From Wyeomyia smithii (taxonomy: Eukaryota; Arthropoda; Insecta; Diptera; Culicidae), in contig NC_073695.1 of NCBI RefSeq assembly GCF_029784165.1, positions 229,247,916-229,311,915 on the forward strand: a DNA stretch of 64,000 nt, in the 5' to 3' direction. The notes below the pieces were generated by a model that was not told where the DNA came from, did not search any database, and worked only from the letters and a program-made list of their open reading frames with translations. The position numbers were made by a program, and so were the translations under genes. Position 1 is the stretch's first letter, and every line of letters begins with the position of its first letter. Below, piece after piece: positions 47,479-57,142 of this stretch.

Positions 47479-47945
47479 CGCGCTAAGTCTAGCGCACTAG
47501 CGCTGACAAGAACACGTACCTTTTTATTTCTCCCTTCCAGTAAGGTTGGTTGTCCGATCGTTCGAAGTAGCAGCCGTTACAGCCAGCAGCACCAATACAG
47601 CAGCACCAAACAGCCACCAGCAGCGAGCCAGGTGTGAGATCACTCCACACAGCGATACAACTCGCTGACACTGATGGCTTCTTCTTTTTCCTCGTTTGTG
47701 TCTCGTCCACTGCTGTAGCACAATCCAGCCAGCAGCCAAATCGGCTTACGCACCAGCTGGCAGTCACGATGCGAAACAGTTGCACAAAGGCACGACCTTG
47801 AACCCGGATTTATTTCACTTGACCAGGCAAACAATGCCAACACTTGTTCACACGTCTTTTGTTTTATACTCTATCGGACCGATCACCAAACACGTCCAGT
47901 ACTGATGCGTGTTCGGCACAGAATGAAGAAAAAAAAAATCCTATT

Positions 47946-48289
47946 ATAAATGATCGAATTTAAAATTTTATCGTGGTTCTTTTTCATATACCACACAAAA
48001 TAAATTCGCACAGAAAAAGTCGCACAAATAAAATAACCGCATAAAAAAAAGTCGCACAGAAACAGGTTTGACTGTACAGGTCGGACTCGATTATACGTTT
48101 TTAATTTTTATTCCGGAATTTTATCTTCCGGAATCTCTATTTATGTCACTTCCGGCATGTTTGGGACATGTTCAAATTAAGTGAAAATAATCAATGTCCA
48201 ATTCATTTTATTGCTTTTCAAGATTTAACCCCTTTTCGCCTCAGAAATAATTTCTGGTTACTCACGTTTATTATTATATCACAAAATTT
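47946..48289. other. Short intergenic sequence
   Basis: It contains repeated GTCGCACA words near 48,010-48,065 and a TTCCGGAATTTTATCTTCCGG palindrome-like phrase near 48,110-48,140. No gene. Confidence 0.4.
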
Positions 48290-48299
48290 CGTTAAATGC

Positions 48300-48760
48300 A
48301 AAACAACGTTTGCCGGGTCCAGCTAGTGAAATATGGGAATACCGTACCAACGTCATGCGGATGCCACCCTCCTACTTTTAGCGACATTGGCAGTATGAGG
48401 CCGAGCGTTAACATAAAGCAGAATCACTTTTTTGTGGCCGTTTTTTGTGCAATACTCGAATTATTCGCATCAAATGAAGTCGATACCCTTTCTTTGGATT
48501 TCTGCAAGAAATTCATTTTCCGTCACCCGTCACGATGCGATGAAGAAAGCCATTCCTTTTTTGCCGCTGTAGTAGTTATTCACAGGCGAAAACACGACGG
48601 TCATCGTCGCTCAACTTCAAACCATAAGAAATCTAAGTTGCTTGTTTTTTAAATCATTTCAAGCAATCGCTTGAAAATGGTTTAGCGGGTAACTCCCAAC
48701 ACTGGAGCAAGCTGTTCCTGCGTTTGGCATAGATTCTCACAGAGCAATTTCTCTTTTTTT
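48300..48760 (-). pseudogene. Mariner-family (DD34D-type) transposase remnant
   Basis: On the minus strand, broken frames give FLHRIVTGDGK near 48,520-48,550 (the mariner signature containing the first Asp). KKVILLYVNARPHTANVAKS near 48,380-48,440 is where the second catalytic Asp should be in a DNARPH motif; Asn-Ala is preceded by Val here, so the Asp is lost. Downstream motifs (SPDLAPSDYHLF-type) are missing. The N-terminal segment near 48,610-48,760 resembles 29,930-30,060. It has multiple frameshifts and is dead. Confidence 0.75.
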
Positions 48761-51567
48761 GCTCCAATTGCGTGCCTAATATTTCAATGTATTGCAAGTG
48801 TGAAGAAAAATAGTCATTGTTGTGTAAAATACAAAAAAAAAATTTTTTTGAAAAATTTTGATGACAACAAGAAAGTAGCCCAAGCGTGGAAAGTGTCACT
48901 TTAAAAGCCGAACAAAATAAATTGAAAGTTTAATTTTTTATTATAATACATCTTATTCGTAAGTTGTTTTTGATTCTTTAGCCAACAAGCACAGAATCAT
49001 AGAAATATATGATCAATATTACACAATTCACGCGTTGACAGCAGGAAGTTTGGTTGAATGATTCTAGAGTCATGAACACCTTTTAATAACTACTGAAAAT
49101 TTGTTTTGAAAATTAAGTGGTTCACAGGTCTTGAACCCAGCACAAAGAGCCCAGCTTACCTGTGGCACATAATGAACATAATGTGGTTTGGGAAATAGTC
49201 GTCAAGGCTTCCGACGTTATTGGGTCCTCGTCGGCTTGTTCAGCAATAACCAAGATGAGCAGAATGGAACTGCAAATCATCGTTTTGTAAAAGAACCGAT
49301 TCGCTAGTTTCTAAACAAATCAAACGATCCATAACAATTACCTTTTGTTTTAAGAAAAATTACCCAATCTGATCCGTATCGGTGTTTTGACTATTTTCCA
49401 AAGTTGTACCGACTTTAGATGCCTTTTCTCTGAAAAATTAAAAAAAAAATTTAGCACGTTTTCCAGAAGTTGATCAGTTTACGAGCGGATCAACGAAATT
49501 CCAGCCGCAGCTCTGCAACGTCTTTTTTCCTCGAATCGCGAGATGTAGTCGGAAGTATTCAAAGCATTGCGGTTCCCAGAATCATAAGATAAATCAGCCG
49601 TGTTACTGCCATGGGGTTGATTGCTGAGTATTTACTAACTGCTACTACCACTGGTGTCGGTGCTGAACTTGTGATTCTCTACAAAGCTGCATCTAATCAA
49701 TTATCATGCATTTTAGTACCTCAAAAGAAGTCATTCCCGTTTTAAATTTGTTTGCTATAAATCTAATCATCGTTGTTTGAGTAAATAAAAATTAGAAATC
49801 TGCTATTAAACAAGTTGACTTCTTCGGAAAAACATCAGCTATAAATCATGCACCCAGCACACTAGCAAAGTGGTTGCATCAATTCTCTCCAGTGTGGAGG
49901 AAATCGATTTCGTTCGAGCGACACCAGAATCAATTTTCGTTTAATGGCAACAAACAATATGCGAGAAGAAAAAAAAATCTGCCACTATATATGTTTTTCA
50001 TGCTGCTATACACACGAACCTGGCCCCGATATGTTGCGGTTCTGCAAAATATTTATTATTCATTGTTTAAAATGGGTATTGCTACTCAGTTCGACAGAGC
50101 CACTAGTCAGTCGCGGTTGGCGGACTGGCGACCGACCGATCAAATGGCGGGCGAACGGACGGGCCCAGAAAACGGGGCACCCGGGGTCGGTCGGCTGGCT
50201 GGCTGGTTGTATAGAAGAGAACCCGAGAGCGACGCGCGACGCAATCAGCTCCATCTGGCGGGGACCGAGATGATGCAACATCATAATAATAACGCCTCTA
50301 TGACTGACGATGAAAATGATGATGCAAGTCGAGCTCAAGAGAAAAATCAGGCCGCTGCTTGTCGCTGTGGGTTTTGCGGAACTTTTGCTGATCTAGGAGT
50401 AGGTTCTCTAAAGTTGTTTGGAAATTGTTGTCAGTTTCAATTATTCTTTTGATGATACCAGAAAAAGCCAATGTCCATAATTGGCCGCACCGGTTGTTGC
50501 TCTCTGTTTCAATCTCTGATTGGTAGCCCAGAATAGTGCTGCTGCGTGATCTCGAAAATCAAATTTCGACAGCCGTACAAAGCGAGCATCACCGCGTATG
50601 CTGCGTTCTACTACAAGTCTGTCTTCATCCAGCATATGGTTGTAATTAGGCGAACCGAAAAAATAAAATGCACGACTGCCTCATCAGCGTAGGTACTTGA
50701 AAACGTAAACAAATTCCGTCGTGTAATTGATGGCAATTGCCACGGCCGCCGCCGCTGCTGCTACCGCCGCGCACTGTCGCGCTACGAAGAATGGCTTGTT
50801 GTTTACAGTCGGACGGACCGGACGGTGTGACATTTGAAATTTGGGAGTAGAAATTGTGAAACACGGAGTATGGCTTATGGCAGATGGCGAAGCCGCCCAT
50901 GTCTTTTAGATTATGCGTGAAATTGTGGTAATGTAGCTCAAGGATGAAATAAAGAATATTTCATGATCATATTCAGTTATAAACTAAGTTTCGAAAACAT
51001 TTTTATTGATTGTTTCGTATATCTCATAATCTCCTTGTCCTATTGAATTAAATTATTTTTACATGCTTTGAAAATTATGCTACTTAAAAAAATTGATTCG
51101 GGGATGATTCTTATCCCCTATCTTTTTCTCTTTATCCATTAACGATTATTTTATAAACAACATTTTGTTAATTTAGCGTTACCATATTTTCAACAGTTTT
51201 ATGTTTCTTAATGCGACCCAAAACAGTTTATTCAAATTATTCACAAGCTTTCGAAAGACCAGCTGGTTTGTAATGTTGAGCACTTGAAGTTATAATCAAT
51301 CTTTCCCATTTTGGAATTTGTCTTTTTATCATTAAAAAATACTCTATTCAGTACAAATGTTTCTAAATTTATTCGAACTATGTGAACACTAAGAAGAGTT
51401 TAAACTTCGTATTTTCTATCTATTTATTGATCGTGATTGTTTAAAATCTACAAATAAAATTTGTCAGGTAGACATTTTTTGATCATATATTGTTGAGTAG
51501 TTACTGCTCAGTTCAAAAATCAATTTTTTTTTTTCAAATCATTTTTCCTGATTTATTATTCTCACCA
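48761..51567. other. Intergenic region, no supported gene
   Basis: AT-rich to 49,860. 50,080-50,280 is GC-rich (CGGTCGGCTGGCTGGCTGG) with overlapping ORFs on both strands; the 192-residue ORF at 49,874-50,452 has no domain and uneven composition. 50,690-50,830 has a GCC/GCT-rich block. These could be 5' regulatory DNA. The rest is AT-rich. Confidence 0.45.
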
Positions 51568-51929
51568 TCATTCGCCAGGCTGTTCGTAGATACGCCGCCC
51601 GTAAACTTGCTGTCCGTAACTATTCCGTCCATAACCGTCCTTTCTGGAGCCAGCTTGCCAGTCACTATTTAACCCCCGGCTGTTTAATCCATAGCTATTC
51701 TGCCCGTAGCTATTAGGTCCATAGAGAATAACAGTATTTTCCATATTTCTGCGCGGATAAAGCTCGGGTCTTTTGTAATAATTGCTTAATTTCTATAATT
51801 TTTTGTGATTTTGAGAAGTGAAAAAGTATACATCAGTTTTATTAAAGAAAAAATGGATCGCTAGTTTACCTGCGCTTGAACGGCGGCAACCGCAACAGCT
51901 ATAACCAGTACTTTTAGAAAAAAAAGCAT
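51568..51929 (-). CDS. Secreted Tyr/Gly/Asn-rich peptide, cluster gene A (two exons)
   Basis: Exon 1 (51,929-51,870) is exactly 20 codons and encodes a signal peptide, MLFFLKVLVIAVAVAAVQAQ. A phase-0 intron (GTAAAC...TTATAG, 77 nt) joins exon 2 (51,792-51,568, 74 codons plus TGA), giving 94 residues. Exon 2 carries ENTVILYGPNSYGQNSYG, the core shared with gene B, then less regular YGRNSYGQQVYGRR. There are no cysteines. A TATA-like TATTTAA lies about 32-38 nt before the ATG. Role unknown: it could be a structural secreted protein (cuticle, eggshell, silk-like) or a secreted effector. The splice call rests on matching frames and on the same layout in gene B. Confidence 0.72.
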
Positions 51930-51960
51930 TTTGTTTGGATTGACGAACAGTGTGAGCTCT

Positions 51961-51967
51961 TTAAATA
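51961..51967 (-). promoter_or_regulatory. TATA box of gene A
   Basis: TATTTAA on the minus strand, about 25 nt before an initiator-like TCAATC and 32 nt before the ATG. It is conserved in position with the TATTTAA of gene B. Confidence 0.55.
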
Positions 51968-52462
51968 CGACATCGATTCAAAAAGGTATGAAATGCATAG
52001 CAGTCACACTTTATACTAGTGCTAGAAATAATCAATTATATACACAAATAATCAGTTTTTCACGTTTTATGCGAACAGTTTAGTATATTTCATAATTGTT
52101 TTAAAAGGGATATATCCAACAATTTTTCTTGCTGTAATAAATGATTTTCAGGAAAACGTCGTTTTGATTCAATTGAAATTAGTTCCTGATTAAAAATCTG
52201 TCTTAGTTAAACGGTACAAGAGTGCATAGAATTAAGCTTTGCAATTCGAAAGCAAGTTACTTTGAAAGTATAGCGTTTAGAACTCACATGGCGACCATGG
52301 AACCAATAGTTTTTGCCTTTATTTTCAGATGGTTTCTTATATTATTTTAATGATCAATAAGGGAGTTAGGATATACAGACAATTTTTTTAGTTAATCGTA
52401 GAGTGTTTCATTACTTGGTCTGTTCATCATATGCTTAAAATTCTTTAGCAGTCGTGATCATG

Positions 52463-52943
52463 TTACCCATAGGTATTTTGGCCGTAATTGTTCTGTCCAT
52501 AGTTATTGGGTCCATAACTACCCGGACCAAAACCGTACGATCCGTAGCCTGGCTGCGCCATACCGTAAGGTCCGCCGTAGGGGGACCCGTAGCCGACTTG
52601 TGCCTGGCCGTGCCACCCGTAATCCACTTGCGCATCACCATACATTCCATAGCTGTTTTGCCCATTACTATTCTGTCCGTAGCTATTTTGTCCGTAGCTG
52701 TTCGGTCCGTAGATAATTGTATTATGCCCAACGTATCCGCGCGCCGGATAAACCTGCTCCCCCTGATCGTATATTTCCGGTTCGTATTCCGCCGCACCGT
52801 AATCTTCGCCTGCATTCTAGATTTGTGAAATTTGGAAGGTTTTCTGCTATACTCTCTCAATAAAATATAAATTACTAGCTTACCTGCGTCCGAGCGACGG
52901 AAACTGCGACAGCAACAACCAGTACTATGAGCAAGGACCTCAT
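52463..52943 (-). CDS. Secreted YGQN-repeat protein, cluster gene B (two exons)
   Basis: Exon 1 (52,943-52,884) is 20 codons of signal peptide, MRSLLIVLVVAVAVSVARTQ. The intron (GTAAGC...AATCTAG, 67 nt, phase 0) leads to exon 2 (52,816-52,463), 117 codons then TAA, giving 137 residues. The mature part begins NAGEDYGAAEYEPEIYD (acidic). It then has TIIYGPNSYGQNSYGQN and a Gly/Tyr/Pro-rich middle (VGYGSPYGGPYGMAQ). It closes with SYGPNNYGQNNYGQNTYG. It lacks Cys entirely. A longer ORF in another frame crosses exon 2 but lacks a signal peptide and is a shadow. Family unrecognised; the composition suggests a structural or self-assembling secreted protein. Confidence 0.8.
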
Positions 52944-52981
52944 TTTGTTCGGACTGACCTAGAGCAAACCGCGTAAAAAGT

Positions 52982-52988
52982 TTAAATA
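52982..52988 (-). promoter_or_regulatory. TATA box of gene B
   Basis: TATTTAA on the minus strand, followed 25-30 nt later by GGTCAGTCC, a good arthropod initiator (TCAGTC), just before the ATG at 52,943. Confidence 0.65.
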
Positions 52989-53171
52989 TGTTTTCATATT
53001 CTGCTAACGATTCTGCTCTTCAATCCATTATATCGCATTTTATGCATATCCAAATGAACAAATCCATTCGTTTTACATAGTTTAACACTTTGTAGTTGAG
53101 TGTAATGCCTATATCTAGAGGCTCCTATCGTGGGTAACTTTGCAGGTTTTAATGCATGCTACAAGTACAAA

Positions 53172-53596
53172 ATAATGCGGATGATTCTTGCTTTGGCTTT
53201 CTCGGTCTTTTTCAAAAGAAGATTAATGGCCCGACGTTTCGGCCGTATTGGTGGCCTTTTCCAAGGGAAATTAGTTGTGTCGTTTTTGTCTAAACTGTTG
53301 TTTTTCAACTGTCGGAAGTCTTGTGGTGTTTTATGATGAAAACTTTCTCTTAATATTCATCAAAAAAATGCAAATGTTGGTCACTTTGAAATAGTTTATA
53401 TGTTGCATTCAACGATCGTTTTGAAAATACGACAGTTGGAAAACAACAGTTTAGACAAAAACGACACAACCAATTTCCCCTGAAAAAGGCCACCAAAACG
53501 GCCGAAACGTCAACGCAATTAATCTAGATTGTCGTGTACTTCTGTTTTAAAAAGGACTGAGAAAGCCAAAACAAAAATTATCCGCATAATTACTAC
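53172..53596. mobile_element. ~425-bp fold-back (long inverted repeat) element between genes B and C
   Basis: The left half and right half are inverted relatives: ATAATGCGGATGATTCTTGC / AAAATTATCCGCATAATT, GGCTTTCTCGGTCTTTTT / AAAAGGACTGAGAAAGCC, CGTTTCGGCCGTATTGGTGG / CCACCAAAACGGCCGAAACG, and GTGTCGTTTTTGTCTAAACT / AGTTTAGACAAAAACGACAC. A loop of roughly 100 bp separates them. No ORF is meaningful. It inserted inside the peptide gene cluster. Confidence 0.85.
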
Positions 53597-54032
53597 CAGT
53601 CGTTAAAATAACGATATAAGTACAAAATTAGTTTGATTAAAGTTTCATGGAGAACCTTTAAACAAAACTATTCTGACGCAACGCTATCCATTGCTGGATA
53701 GGTTCAATTGTGTACGAAAAACTTGGACGTTTCTTACATTACCACGTATCTTCGTACTTTCTTGCTTCTTTTTAATTTATTTCACAAGTTTAGTTGAATT
53801 TTTTTCCGAATTCGTCACAATTCATGATTTCCCGAAAATAAAATTTGATACCTTCAACGTGATGTAATTGAAGACGATAGAACGTTTGAGTTCGTAGTCT
53901 TCATATAGCGACCAGACATATTGTTATTTATTTTAAAAGACTATTCAAACTGCCGTTCTACGCGTAGTTGTAGTTATTGCGTTTTCGCAGTTTACGCTTT
54001 AGTTCCCCAATGTGTTCATTAGCATAATATTT

Positions 54033-54341
54033 TCAATATCCATAAGCATTTTGTCCATAGATATTTTGTCCGTACATCGGTCCCGGATACATAGCTGGAG
54101 GCCAGTATACCGGTTGGTGCACTGGGTATCAGAAATGTCCATCTTGATTATACCCATAGTTGTTATCGCCATTGCTTTTCTGTCCATCGATACATTTCAC
54201 GTGGCCTATTTATTTGAGAAAAAATAACAAAAACATCGGTTATTTTCTAGATTTTTTTAAGTATTTGGTTCTCTAGCTTACCGGCACCTGAGCGGCAGTA
54301 ACCGCAACCGCAATGAACAAGACTACAAGAAATGTCCTCAT
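54033..54341 (-). pseudogene. Cluster gene C, related YGQN peptide, apparently disabled
   Basis: Exon 1 (54,341-54,282) is again exactly 20 codons, MRTFLVVLFIAVAVTAAQVP, followed by GTAAGC. The only nearby acceptor (AAATAAATAG, exon 2 from 54,205) puts exon 2 in a frame that stops at once. The frame that carries family-like sequence (DGQKSNGDNNYGYNQDG) also meets an in-frame TGA, after which YPVHQPVYWPP and MYGQNIYGQNAYGY follow to a final TGA at 54,033. Frame mismatch plus internal stop indicate a pseudogene. An unrecognised splice site or stop readthrough is a less likely alternative. Confidence 0.65.
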
Positions 54342-54796
54342 TTCGTTTGCAGTGTCTCAAGGTGGACTGTGCGGGATAGTAAAATACGAAGTCGACCGAC
54401 TGATTTTCTTTAAATATAACGGTTACAAATTTTTCGGACGCTTAGTTATACATTTATTCGTTACACATAGTTGAACGGATTTTACCACAACCGTCACGTC
54501 AATTATCGGTCTATGAAATAACTTTCGATTTTATGAGTCAATACAGATGATCCAAGATGATTGGCAGAGTCTAAGATATGTTGCTAACACATCTGTACAT
54601 ATCAAATGTTGTGATGAAATCATTTGACGGTCCATTGAATTTATTAACAGATTAGAAAATCATACTTTTCTCTGGTTAGGCCATTATATCATTGGGACCT
54701 CTACCTATAGATGGTTCAAAGGACATAAACTTCTTCGAATATTATACGTAATAGAATTTCCAAGAGGTATTAGAAAGAACGGATTGGGATTCCTAA

Positions 54797-55012
54797 AAAT
54801 TATAGCTTTTTAACCATTCCTGTGATTTTGGCAAGCAAGCCAGAATAGGCTAGCAAGCTCGAATAGGCGTCAAAAGGTCGCAGAGTTTTTGCTCGCCGGG
54901 CTCGTTGCTTCTTCGTTTGCTTACGAGAAAACTCATTTGAGTCCTAGAGAAAGTTATCTTTGCTAGATGCACCAAAATTCACAGAAATGGTTAAAATGCT
55001 ATGATCTTTGAT
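54797..55012. repeat. Palindromic MITE-like element, family P, copy 2
   Basis: The arms AATTATAGCTTTTTAACCAT then TCCTGTGATTTTGG and CACCAAAATTCACAGAAATG then GTTAAAATGCTATGAT are inverted relatives, matching 36,180-36,360 and 56,898-57,142. Confidence 0.65.
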
Positions 55013-56101
55013 GTTCTAAACCTGTGTTTGCCAGGGTAATCTTTACAAATAAGAGATTACAGGGTGGCCACTCTACCGGGAAAAGCGGGAAAAAGCCGGG
55101 AATTTCAAATCACCGGGAAAAAAATACGGGAAAACCGGGAAATTAGGCTCCACGCCGGGAAAATCATCCTCCTTCATGTCTGCCGGTTCATTTGTTCAAC
55201 AGTTTCTGAGGAAATGTCAACATGAGACCCTGTTTTTTTATCATGTTCACCTAACTGGCATGATTCTGCCGGCTAGGGGAAAGCTGGTTGTTGGTTTCAG
55301 CTAAAGTCGACAGCGGCTTCGCAGCAAGATCTGCGTCAAATAAAATCAGCCTTGGTCAGGTGGATAAATTTACTGTTCCGTAACCTATATTGTCAGATTT
55401 TTAAAGAAGTCAAAAAGTTATCAGCGTCGCGGGAGGCGTATTGAAACTTCTTGTGAATAGTGTTCGACATCGCATCGGGGAGAATCCGGTCAAAAGTCAA
55501 ATAGGACCGGAAACTCCGAGTCTCGATTTTATTTCGAACCGGACCGGAACGCAGCTACCCAGTTTGTACTTTTCGATGTTTGATATGATTTTAACCACAA
55601 GCAGCACATTTATATTGCGGATAGTTTTAATTGCATTTGCAAGTGACATACTTCAAAGAGAATATATATCAAATATTTTTAACAAACTGTGTTCGTCTGT
55701 CATGTTGCGGAAACTAGGTCAATATCTGCTGAAATTTCGTAATAATATAAATAATCAAGACTTTGTTATTTTTAACTTTCTCCACATTAAGTGTTTTGCA
55801 GAAAAAAAAAATTTTTTCATTCTGTGTTGGACCTTTTTACTACTTGATTTTGTTGGGGAAAGACGCCACCTTGAAGAGCTATTTGTTGAAGATTTCTCAG
55901 ATTTTTTCTATATCAAAAACAAACAGTAGCTAAATTTTTTTTTCAAATTGTTAATTCAGAGTGTCAGTTGAACTTATTTTACGGAACATGAGAAAACTTC
56001 TTATACATTACATTAACCCCAGCTCGAAAATTTTAAAGTCCCAGGATCGAAGTTTTTCGAAAAAAAAAATTGTTTTGAAATAACAGATCTCAACATTTCA
56101 T

Positions 56102-56362
56102 AAAACAATATTGCACGCTTAGTCTTGGGGCTATTAGCGGTCTCGATCAACTAGATCAGTTGAGAGAACTCGTTATCGATATTGTTTTTGGCACATTTTG
56201 CATGTGTAGGATAAGTACAACGATGCACCGTGCCCCAGTGCTGTGTCGAGAAAATTTCCAGCTCGAAAAGTTCCTTGACTCGATCGGGAATCGAACCCGA
56301 TATCACAACCGTGTGGGAGAGCTACCCGACCGACATCGCTAACCACAGAGCCACGGGGACCA
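56102..56362 (-). mobile_element. tRNA-derived SINE, family 2, nested in the hAT-like element
   Basis: Same 261-bp unit as 37,927-38,187 (B box GGTTCGATTCCCG, head GTCCCCGTGGCTCTGTGG on the minus strand). CAACATTTCAT direct repeats lie at 56,091-56,101 and 56,363-56,373. It post-dates the host element. Confidence 0.9.
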
Positions 56363-56576
56363 CCAACATTTCATGCATTTTGCAAAATGGATCTTGACAG
56401 TTTCATGTGCATTTTTTCATTGGTCACTCTGAGGCTCTTCTTCCCAAAGTCCGCTTGAAGTTTTGCCTGAGGACATTTTTCTAGAAGACAAACACTCTAT
56501 GCTCCAACCCTTAAATTTATCCCACGCATTTCATTGGCATCCTGATACAGAAGCACTGCAAGCTCGAGAGAAGGTT

Positions 56577-56739
56577 GACAGAGAAAGAAGCAGAAGGAAG
56601 CAGAAAAGCGCGAGAAGGCAAAGATTGTCAACGATTTGGAGATAAAGAGGGCGAAAATTGTGCAGCAGATCACCATGAAAGTACTTGCTCAAGTCGACAA
56701 ACAGCTAAACACGATGAAGGAGGAATGTTTGTCATAGTT
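56577..56739 (+). pseudogene. C-terminal coiled-coil coding remnant inside the hAT-like element
   Basis: A Lys/Glu/Arg-rich reading frame passes through KIVNDLEIKRAKIVQQ, then LAQVDKQLNTMKEECLS and a TAG stop at 56,737-56,739. An upstream frame (PLNLSHAFHWHPDTEAL, from 56,463) is probably the same gene before a frameshift. The heptad-like spacing suggests a coiled coil. It may be the end of the element's own second protein or a captured host exon; I do not recognise it. Confidence 0.4.
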
Positions 56740-56897
56740 TTGTAACACTTTTTTTGCAAGGCACAAATAAGCATGTGAAAATTGATTTTTTTCTCATATG
56801 TTTGAAAAATAAAACACCGGGAAACTTCACTAAATATCATCGGGAAAACCGGGAAAAAACCGGGAAATTGAAAATTTCTATTGAGTGGCCACCCTAG

Positions 56898-57142
56898 ATT
56901 GTAGCACTTTAGCCACTTCTGTAAATTATGGTGTTCCTAGCCAAGTCGTAAGTGCGTAAAGCCTTCAAAGACTCAAATAAAGTTTTCCCGTATACAAACG
57001 AAGAAACGATGAAGCCGGCGAGCATTAATTCTGCATTAATTAAGCATTAAAAGCATTAAAGCATTAATTCTTTTGACGCACTTCTGAGCTTGCTAGGGGC
57101 ACTAGAATTCACAGGAATGGGTTAAAAACTATAATTTTTCAT
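56898..57142. repeat. Palindromic MITE-like element, family P, copy 3
   Basis: TTCTGTAAATTATGGTGTTC and GGCACTAGAATTCACAGGAA are inverted arms as in copies 1 and 2. A small GCATTAA expansion sits near 57,024-57,068. It directly abuts the hAT-like element. Confidence 0.55.

Larger units (their letters stand above)
42058..47929 (-). mobile_element. Full-length I-group LINE (copy 2), nearly intact
   Basis: This 5.87-kb element is flanked by 16-bp repeats: A9 plus TCCTATT at 42,042-42,057 and 47,930-47,945. The poly(A) end is at the low coordinate (T-run from 42,058). It has a 5' UTR of about 450 nt, ORF1, ORF2 and a 3' UTR of about 370 nt ending ATGTGAAGAAA. ORF1 is intact. ORF2 is open except for one frame change in RNase H that the plus-strand copy shares. 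The intact frames and clean target duplication point to a recent insertion. Confidence 0.95.
55060..56896. mobile_element. ~1.84-kb hAT-like transposon, non-autonomous or decayed
   Basis: The left end is CAGGGTGGCCACTCTACCGG. The right end on the minus strand is TAGGGTGGCCACTCAATAG. Subterminal CCGGGAAAA words repeat many times at both ends (55,077-55,155 and 56,818-56,872), as in a widespread hAT group whose termini read CAGGGTGGCCACTC. No hAT transposase is intact. A 162-residue ORF at 55,441-55,929 is unrecognised. A SINE is nested at 56,102-56,362. The flanks share only a partial AGATT, so the target duplication is unclear. Confidence 0.75.

Noticed and set aside
49874..50452. 192-residue plus-strand ORF as a host gene
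   Set aside because: No domain, no signal peptide, biased GC-rich composition with competing ORFs on both strands, and no supporting promoter or splice context.
52435..52860. 141-residue ORF covering exon 2 of gene B
   Set aside because: It is in a shifted frame, has no signal peptide and a Thr/Ile/Arg-heavy composition; the spliced YGQN frame explains the locus better.
55441..55929. 162-residue ORF as the transposase of the hAT-like element
   Set aside because: It lacks hAT catalytic or dimerisation motifs and is Phe/Ile/Leu-rich; likely a chance frame in AT-rich DNA.
56280..56345. tRNA gene
   Set aside because: The tRNA-like A and B boxes belong to 261-bp SINEs flanked by target duplications; the same holds at 16.7 kb and 38.1 kb.
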